Source: Chara braunii
Lineage: Eukaryota; Streptophyta; Charophyceae; Charales; Characeae
Reading direction: 5' to 3'
Assembly: GCA_003427395.1 (NCBI GenBank)
Contig: BFEA01000113.1
Coordinates: 2,612,832 to 2,654,218, forward strand
Length of the DNA: 41,387 nt
Shown: one piece after another, positions 10,276 through 17,100 of the stretch
How the letters are laid out: every line of letters begins with the position of its first letter
How positions within the stretch are numbered: the stretch's first letter is position 1
Position numbers and translations under genes: made by a program
Notes under the pieces: model-generated
What the model was told of the DNA's origin: nothing
What the model saw: only the letters and a program-made list of their open reading frames with translations
Databases searched by the model: none

Positions 10276-11816
10276 GCTGATCACTGAGTTTGGGCTTGCG
10301 GACGATGTTACTCGATCTATGGTGGAAGCCTATCGCGAGGACCGGTTTATGTCTGAGATCATACGCAGACTCGAGGCAAAGGACAAAGTGACTTCTGCCG
10401 AGTTTGTGTTGGTCAACGGACTGCTGTTTCTTGAGAAGGCAGGGAATAAACGTCTGTGTGTGCCAGATAGGGAGTCTTTGCGTAGTTTATTTTTAGGCGA
10501 GTGTCATGATGCCACCGACCATTTTGATTACAAAAAGACAACAGCCAATCTGCTGCAACGGTTCTGGTGGCCCATGATGATGAGAGATGCTCAGCTGTAC
10601 TTGGAGACTTGTCAGGTCTGTCAGAGGGACAAGCCACGTACTCAGGCTCCTCTTGGGCTCCTGAAGCCCCTTCCGATTCCGGAAAGGCCTGGTGAGAGTT
10701 TGTCCATGGACTTCATGGATACGCTAGTCACCAGCAAGAGCGGAATGAGACACATCTTCGTTATCGTGGATAGATTTAGTAAGTACGCTAGGTTAATTGA
10801 CATGCCGGTGACAGCGAAGACCGAGTACGTAATCAGATTGCTCAAGGAGAACTGGGTCAGGGTTTTTGGTCTGCGTAAGTCAATCGTGAGTGACAGGGAT
10901 GTCAGATTCACCAGTGAGTTGTGGAAGGCTGCTGCTGCCGAACAGGGAACGCAGTTGCAGATGACTTCTGAGAGGCCAATGGCCAAGCCGAGCAACTGAA
11001 CCGCGCTGTCCAACCCCTGTTGCGGCATTACATCAAGCCCAATCAGGTAGATTGGGATGAGAAGCTTGCTCTCATCGCCAGCCTGTATAACAACGCTGTG
11101 CACAGTGCCACCTGGGTCAGCCCTAACAGCTTACTACTGACTTTCAAACCTAGACTGGCCCTAGAATTTCTATTACCTGAGAACCAGCCGACTGCTGCAC
11201 CGGGTACATTAGAATTCGCTTATCGATATGAACAGAAGATGCAGCAGGCAGTGGAACAAATGCAGAAAGCACAGGCAGCAATGATAGAGTCCGAAAACAA
11301 ACACCGCCGCCTGTCTACATTCAGGTAGGGGACAGAGTTTGGGTTAAGTCCTCAGAACTGGGACATGAGCACGGGATATCCCGCAAGCTCATGCCTCAGT
11401 ACTTTGGACCATGGGAGGTCTTAGATATTGTTGGGACTGATCCGGATGGGCCTTCCTATGTAATCTGGGTCCCTGGTCACCTCCGTACTTGTCCCGTCTT
11501 TCACGCCTCCAAGCTTGCACCTTTTAAAGAAACTGACCAGTTTCCTTCTCCTTGCTCAATGCTGCCCCCAACCATGGACGGAGAGGTGGACATTGATGAC
11601 ATCGTGGACCACAGAGAACTGCCAACTCCAAGACCGACGGGCAGGGGACGTCCACTGAAACCAAAGCTGCAGTACTGCGTTCGGTTCTGGCATCACACTG
11701 ATCCCAAGGAGGACCGATGGTTTACCAGAGAGGAACTCATGCAGACCGCTCCTCAAGCTGTAACTCAATATGAGAAGTCTCTGCGAAAAGGAAAGCGCCA
11801 GATTATCGAAGACTGA
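10276..11816 (+). pseudogene. Integrase of element A with chromodomain-like tail
   Basis: The zinc-binding HHCC region spans about 10499-10622 (ECHDATDHF..., then ETCQVCQRDK). The catalytic core has SMDFMDTL (first Asp) and IVSDRDVRF (second Asp). The Glu-containing HPEANGQ block, intact in element B, is damaged here (TSERPMAKPSN, stop at 10997). Later frames carry LALIASLYNNAVHSAT (11065) and the C-terminal RTCPVFHASKLAPFKE (from about 11486). The last part has LQYCVRFWHHTDPKEDRWF, which resembles a diverged chromodomain, as in chromoviruses that target chromatin. It ends with a stop at about 11814, just before the polypurine tract. Confidence 0.88.
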
Positions 11817-11840
11817 ACTTCTCAGAGGACTATCGAAGTT

Positions 11841-11853
11841 ATGGAGGAGGGAA
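11841..11853 (+). other. Polypurine tract of element A
   Basis: ATGGAGGAGGGAA lies directly before the 3' LTR terminus TGCGAGG, the position where plus-strand DNA synthesis is primed. Element B has lost this segment, probably by recombination between two 'tatcgaag' copies. Confidence 0.75.
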
Positions 11854-12024
11854 TGCGAGGCCAAGGCCACGATGAGCCCCTTTTTGGGCCGGTCATGCAA
11901 TACGTCGGCCGCCCTAAGTGAAGGCAGGGTCGACGAGGGCCTGAGGGCCCCTATTTCGGACACCACGCAACTGAGGAAAATTCAGGCAGTTGCGCAGAGC
12001 CAGTTGGTTGAGAGCACCCAGGCC
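11854..12024 (+). repeat. Truncated 3' LTR of element A
   Basis: Starts TGCGAGGCCAAGGCC and follows the 5' LTR (5280 onward) through 'ttgagagcacccaggcc'; then similarity ends abruptly. About 80 percent of the LTR is missing, so its polyadenylation and end sequence are gone and no target duplication can be tested. Confidence 0.85.
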
Positions 12025-12029
12025 CTGTG

Positions 12030-12090
12030 CTCTCAGCCTTCTCAGTGCTGCTTCAGCTTCAAAAAGTCTACTCATGCAGGGCGTCTGCAA
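12030..12090 (-). repeat. Direct repeat copy 1 (partner 12669-12726)
   Basis: 'tgctctcagccttctcagtg' followed by 'ctgcttcagcttc' and 'ctcatgcagg' recurs at 12669-12726 with a few differences. Copy 1 begins exactly where the LTR of element A is cut. Identity unknown; it behaves as the edge of a dispersed repeat. Confidence 0.7.
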
Positions 12091-12099
12091 CATTAATTT

Positions 12100-12185
12100 T
12101 GTTTGGTCTCGTCGCTTCGGTGAACCACTTGAGCCCCGATCCACTTTCGGTGCGATGAAGCTAGACCAGTGAGCTATAACGCTTT
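12100..12185 (-). repeat. tRNA-like segment, possible SINE head
   Basis: On the minus strand TAGCTCACTGG (12176-12166) fits an RNA polymerase III A box, and GGGGCTCAAGTGG (12137-12125) loosely fits a B box about 39 bases later, close to tRNA spacing. The cloverleaf is poor: the anticodon stem is only about three pairs. It reads toward the truncated LTR of element A. A tRNA-derived SINE or decayed tRNA pseudogene is possible; chance is not excluded. Confidence 0.3.
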
Positions 12186-12458
12186 CTTCAAAGGATGGCT
12201 GCTTCCAAGCCCACCTCCTGGTTGTGATTGCTCGATCACTTCCTTTCCCACTAAGTGATTCCTTTAGGACCTTAGCGTACGATCTGGGCTGTAGATTTTA
12301 AAGGACTCTATCTTAGTCCAATTCAGGCTCGAAGAAAAGAAACGAAAGAGTAAGTGCCATACATAATCGCCCCTCATGGTGATTACAGTTGCTCACTGAT
12401 CCATTGTCTACTTACTTTCACAAGCTCTCTCTCTGGCGAGTGGCCTCTACCATCATGT

Positions 12459-12483
12459 ATGTTACTGTAATGTACAGTAACAT
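12459..12483. repeat. Perfect 11-bp inverted repeat hairpin
   Basis: ATGTTACTGTA and its exact reverse complement TACAGTAACAT are separated by ATG. It lies exactly at the downstream edge of the second nad7 fragment. Confidence 0.8.
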
Positions 12484-12632
12484 AACAGAATAACGATCAT
12501 AACAATCTCCTCATGTACCTACGGGTATATCAAATTCTACTTTGTCATAAACAGCGTTGGGTGCTGCTTTTCGCAAATCCCAGGAAACCCCTGATCCTCT
12601 TAACATTACACCACTAAATCCCGAATCCATGC
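12484..12632 (-). pseudogene. nad7: nad7 fragment 2 (mitochondrial origin)
   Basis: The minus-strand frame reads [20 protein letters not shown] then [16 protein letters not shown], followed by an in-frame TGA and then GDCYDRY. This is the conserved block of mitochondrial NADH dehydrogenase subunit 7. The TGA falls where the family has Arg (CGA to TGA change). Similarity ends at about 12484, at the perfect hairpin. It overlaps the nad7 piece at 6596-6690 by about 17 residues but extends in the opposite direction along the gene. Not functional. Complex I subunit origin is well supported by the residue pattern. Confidence 0.78.
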
Positions 12633-12668
12633 AGGCCCAGACCTCAGTGTCCAGTGTGCTCATGCTTT

Positions 12669-12726
12669 GGTGTGCTCTCAGCCTTCTCAGTGCTGTTTCA
12701 GCTTCATATAGTCCACTCATGCAGGT
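12669..12726 (-). repeat. Direct repeat copy 2 (partner 12030-12090)
   Basis: Matches 12030-12090 in the same orientation. On its minus-strand downstream side it is followed after a short gap by the nad7 fragment, whereas copy 1 is followed by the cut LTR of element A. Confidence 0.7.
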
Positions 12727-12846
12727 CTAGAGTACTCACGCTGATCGTGGGCGCCCCTGGATTGGCTGGTGGCCGACCAGCCAACTGTTCCAAGCGTCAG
12801 CACCTACCGCTCAACAGTCGGTCAGCACCCCGAACAACAAAAAAAG

Positions 12847-13035
12847 TTTTTTTTTTTTGTTGGGGGGGGGGGGGGGGGGGGGGGGGGTCCATAACCCCCA
12901 ATAACCCCACGAACACCCCCATTCCTGCCGCCCTCCCTCCCCCCAATCCCCATACACCTCCCCAACACCCACATAACCCCACCCCAAACCCCTATAACCC
13001 CTCTATACCCCTTCCCCTAACACCCCAGTACCCCA
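12847..13035. repeat. T12 and G26 homopolymers followed by C-rich low-complexity DNA
   Basis: T12 (12847-12858) is followed by an uninterrupted run of 26 G (12862-12887) and then about 145 bp rich in ACCCC, AACCCC and CCCAATA words. The minus strand of the C-rich part and the plus-strand G26 both offer G-quadruplex potential. It is not the plant telomere repeat TTTAGGG. Confidence 0.9.
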
Positions 13036-13044
13036 ATAATGCCA

Positions 13045-13163
13045 CCCGAATGAACTTCGGGGAGAGAATGCTGATGATTCCATTTCTGGTTGGGAATGGA
13101 AGAGTGAAACTCCACACGACACATCCAAATGAACATCGGGGAGAGGATGCTGAGTATTCTTTC
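13045..13163. repeat. Tandem duplication, period about 81 bp
   Basis: 'aatgaac.tcggggagag.atgctga..attc' occurs at 13048-13080 and again at 13128-13161, with diverged DNA between. Confidence 0.6.
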
Positions 13164-13654
13164 CGCCTTATGCCCTGATCTTCTGCAGCAGCATGCCCCA
13201 CCGTTCTTCTTTTCAGCCAGTTGTTTTCTTAGGGCTCCCTATGAGCAGAAAGTGTTTTTAATAAATTTTTTAACAATCCAATTAGTTTTTCTTTCTCACA
13301 CAAGTTATTGATGATTGGATTCTTCTTTTACAATTTGTTTTTATGATTCTCCTCTGCGGTGAGAAGCTACTTGTAATTAGTAAAGCATGCAACAGCTTTC
13401 CACCTGTATTACTCCCTAAGAGTCCAGTGACAAGCTGAAGAGTGGACAGTTGATACACCTTTGATAAGAGTCTAACTAACGTTGTGATTCAATGGGTCCA
13501 GCAGGGGGGGAGGACAAACATAGGGGTATGTTCACAGTGCTTACAACCTGACCCTAAGCTAGGAGTGCTGTTGGTTCTTGGCTAGTACTGAGAATTTTTG
13601 GAAATGTTTTGTTGCTGTTGTGAAGATACAAGAGGACTTAGACAGGGCCCCAAC
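13164..13654. other. No gene recognised
   Basis: AT-richer unique-looking DNA without a supported ORF. It may belong to a long intron of the minus-strand FAB1-like gene, since the next exon of that gene is not found here. Confidence 0.4.
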
Positions 13655-13721
13655 GGTGCTATAGCTTGATACTGTGAAAGCACGAGCCAGGTTCATGCTT
13701 TCAGAACATGAACATAGCACC
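13655..13721. repeat. Nested hairpin beside the U2-like segment
   Basis: Outer arms GGTGCTAT (13655-13662) and ATAGCACC (13714-13721) enclose inner arms GTTCATG (13691-13697) and CATGAAC (13707-13713). All pairs are exact. It lies downstream of the U2-like 5' end on the same (minus) strand, but the sequence does not match the known U2 3' stem-loops as I remember them. Confidence 0.6.
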
Positions 13722-13759
13722 AATAGCGCTTGCACCTCGCCCCCCTATGGATCACAGTT

Positions 13760-13798
13760 CAGAAACAGATACTACACTTGTTCTTAGCCAAAAGGCTG
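13760..13798 (-). pseudogene. U2 snRNA 5'-end fragment
   Basis: The minus strand reads GCCTTTTGGCTAAGAACAAG followed by TGTAGTATCTGTT. This matches the highly conserved 5' end of spliceosomal U2 snRNA, including the GUAGUA branch-site recognition element, with one change (GAUC reads GAAC). The match stops just after TATCTGTT; the stem IIa and Sm-site sequences are not found. No snRNA upstream sequence element or properly placed TATA box is visible upstream. It is a 3'-truncated U2 pseudogene or the head of a U2-derived retroposon. Confidence 0.75.
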
Positions 13799-14047
13799 CA
13801 CATTACTCAACGTACAGGGGCAATTCATTATGTTACTGCCTAACGCGGCCCAGAAACTCTATAAACCCTGAAAAGATGCCAATGTAGTCCAGTTAGCCAG
13901 TTGAAAAAGAGCCTCTCCAATGTCAGTAGTCCCGCTAGGGAAATGACAGCCACAACATGTTAAGGATTGACAATTTGACACCATATGTTCATAGTACTTC
14001 ATTGCTGCTGTAATTCACTCAGGTTGCCAAAGCTGGATAAGACTTAC

Positions 14048-14161
14048 TGCCAGAAACTTTGAATCGTTGTTGACAGCATTCTGGAGCATCCTCTTCGATC
14101 TGACATCAACGTAGATGGGCTGTGTGCCCATCGCCTCGCGCAAATTCTCATCGAGAAGGAC
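14048..14161 (-). CDS. FAB1-like exon, kinase middle segment
   Basis: The acceptor is atcctacag before GTCCTT (14161); the donor is CTGGCA before GTAAGT (14048/14047). It is exactly 114 bp, phase 0 at both ends. Its product (DENLREAMGTQPIYV, then SKRMLQNAVNNDSKFLA) continues the kinase fold directly from RYNDMTGKSK of the previous exon. Confidence 0.88.
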
Positions 14162-17100
14162 CTGTAGGATGATTTCCCTGTCAGATCCCAGACAGAAGAC
14201 AAATGCTACTTGCAGGTGTTGGTCACCAAACAATCAGAAAGGCAGTCTTGCAGCCTCAAGGCCACACACATACAGTCACTCCACTCATCGACTACCAATA
14301 ACCTCGATTAGACAGAGGTGATGTCCACAACTTCGGCACAAAACCAACTCAATCTTTCTGGAGAAAAGAGCAGTGCAAACTTGCAAAGCAATTACTTTTC
14401 TTAGAATTTATAAAAAAACAGATTCGTGTTTGACTCATCTACACGGGAATGGTTTACAATGTTCACTGGAACAAGTACAAGGATACCATGGTGGTGGTTG
14501 AAACAGGGCTGAAAACTCGATTCGGACAGAAAAAGACAATCAAAACTTCAAAAGAGAAAAGCTTTCACAAGTTCACAAAACTTCATAACGGCCGGCTCCG
14601 TGTCAACTCTATGGCACAGAAGACGTGGCATTTGGAGTCATACGATGCAGACGACGAGAAAGCCTGGTATTCAGAAAGCCAAACAGTGCTCAATGAGCGT
14701 TTCAAATGGATTTTGAAAACCAAACCCACATTAACATGGCTGGAAGGAGTGTGCGCAAGTCTGACCCCCAACCCCTTAAGTGAGAAGCTCATAAAAGCGA
14801 TGTGACAACATTTCTTGGTGCAATTGTTTTGCGCAGCATTATGTGCGAGGGTTACCATATGAATGGTAATGTGATTGGCACTGCCTGCTATAAAGTGACA
14901 AAAAATGTCAAACAGCAAACCTGTCGGAGCCATCCAGAGATCTGACACCAGACAGTCTGGACTGAGTCCAGACATCGGGTCTGACCCAGACCAGAGGTGT
15001 CCTGAAAATATGCTGTTATTTCCGTTTCGAACTTTTCCCTCGGATTTGGTTGTGAATTTCAACATGATATTGATGCAAAAGTTGTTTGTATTGAAATGCT
15101 GCACAGAATTACTTTTCCAAGTTTTCCGGAATTTTTCTTTTTCAATATCTATTTAGAAACAGTCAAGAAAGAGCCTATTCCGCCATATGAGGTTTTGCAC
15201 CAACCGTGACGTTCCCTACCTGAATGGCCAGGCCTACCAGGTCACGGTTAAGACAGCCAACAATACACACACTCAGCTTGTGTCAAGGAAAAGTTGTGGG
15301 AATTATTTTTCTCAAAATATTTTTCCCCGACACAACACGCCCTACCCTACACCCATGCAAATAAAGAATCACCGAAGTTGGGGCACTGACAATTCTGTGC
15401 AGTAGGTTGAACCTCACTGCAGCCTCTGTGTGGACCGACGACAGACAGCTTCGCTGGGCCTGCATCAAACTCTGATTCTTTACAGTGTTGAAACGACCCC
15501 AGACAATAACTCCAAGAACCTGGACACACAATGTAACCCTCTGATGCATTGAAGACAAATTTGATCTGAATTCACCCTATGAAACGGTTTTCACCTTTCT
15601 GCAGTCACAGATGCGGGCCCTAGAGTTCAATCCCCAGACCTCACTTTGCCCATGTACAGTATCGAGTCGACACCAAAGTGTTTGAGCCCGTGATCTGTGT
15701 TTTGGCAATATTTCTCGTCTGTCGTAGGTCTGTGTAGGGGTTCGATCTGTAGGCCTGTCGATTAGGAGTCGCAGCTTTGTAGAGGTCGTAGCTGCTACAG
15801 TACCCGAAAGGCCAAGTCCACAACCTTCCGGAAGGTCCGGAAGTGGCCTTTCGAAGTGTCTCACGTTTAGTCAGAGGCAAGTGGGCAAGTGGTGAGCCTT
15901 TAGTCAGAGGAAAGTGGGCAAGTGGTGAGCCAACTGCGTTACGCCGGCAGTGCGACTGCATCGAGTTGGCAGTGCAAACCCATGCAGTCAGCGGCACCGG
16001 TCCCAGTCAGTCAGAGTCCAGTCAAGCAAGTACCGTGTGGGACTGTGTGCACCAAGGGCCTGGGAAAGGGGCAGACCAACGAGTTACAGAAGTATAAATG
16101 AAGAGGCAGCGCCCAGCCGTTCATTCATTCGCTGCGTAAGCCATGCGGTCTGCAGGTTGCCTGAAGACGAAGTGGGCTGAAGAGAGACAACGGAGTCATA
16201 GTTAATAGAAGTAGAGCGGCCATAGCCGCTGTAATGGCAGAGGGTCGTGAGTGTGTACGAGTGCGTGTGCGTGGGTGTATTCAGGGTGGTCCAGAGTTGA
16301 GCGCGGGTGAACGGTGGTGTTGAACACAGTGTCGAGGGTTGTGCTGTACAGGCGCTGATGCGCCATAGTCTGTTGAAACGAGTTTACATCTGAACTGTGT
16401 TCTTGGTTGCCATATCTCTGAGCTTGGTGTGGGCGCTGTGCGCCAGTGTGAATCGCCATCTGTTTGCATGTATGTGAAGTGGAAGTGAAAGCCAGTCTGA
16501 TTGCACCTAGAAAAGGAAAGCAGAAGAACACAAAACAAAAAAAGAAACGAAGGAAAAGGCTCTCCCTACCAATTAGTGTACGTCCATCGCACGCTCTTAA
16601 AGGACTTGGTCAGTCACACGATTGATGAGGGCCAAATCCTTCATGAGTCAAAACGATAAAGTACACATTTACCAAGAGTTTTCCTTACCCCATCTCCTCA
16701 CTGTACCCTCGCCCCTTCATGCCACATTAAGGCAAGACTTCCACTCCTTTGTAGATGATGCGAAAAGATGACACGAGATCAAGCACCACCACTGGACTGT
16801 TTTTTATCATTTCGGAAAGCCGATCAAATAGATTGCATTCAAGTGCGTGAAAATGCAAAGGTTCAACAAAAGGGTAAATGCAGATATTTCATCATTCAGT
16901 CAAAGAGGTAGGTACCTTGAGGAAGCTGAGAACAGCATATACATAGAAAGATACCAGCAGAAAATCAATGCCAAAATGTCACCCTGTGAAAAGCATAAAC
17001 AATAGCTGCCAACATGAAGATGACATTGACATATCTGGAGAACAATGCATGTCAACATGGATCAGAGTGATACACCCCATTGGAATGTGTAGTCCACATA

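Larger units (their letters stand above)
5280..12024 (+). mobile_element. Ty3/Gypsy LTR retrotransposon A (defective)
   Basis: The plus-strand order is 5' LTR (5280-6102), primer-binding site (6106-6117), leader with foreign inserts, gag, protease, reverse transcriptase, RNase H, integrase with C-terminal chromodomain-like tail, polypurine tract (11841-11853) and a 3' LTR fragment (11854-12024). Pol order RT-RH-IN defines Ty3/Gypsy. Many frameshifts and stops interrupt the reading frames, part of RNase H is deleted and the integrase Glu region is damaged. The 3' LTR is cut after about 170 bp where an unrelated repeat starts. Elements B and C in this window belong to the same family. Confidence 0.9.

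Noticed and set aside
12888..13035. Interstitial telomere repeat
   Set aside because: The words are CCCCAATA/ACCCC types, not CCCTAAA, and the period is irregular.
13800..14047. Possible last FAB1 exon after 'tttccctag' (about 13932)
   Set aside because: The sequence after this acceptor-like site gives an early stop and does not encode the MDYSLL or IID blocks in any frame.
14583..15104. 173-codon frame on the minus strand overlapping the 118-codon plus-strand ORF
   Set aside because: No family resemblance; it lies in the FAB1 intron. The plus-strand frame has the more balanced composition, so only that one is listed, at low confidence.
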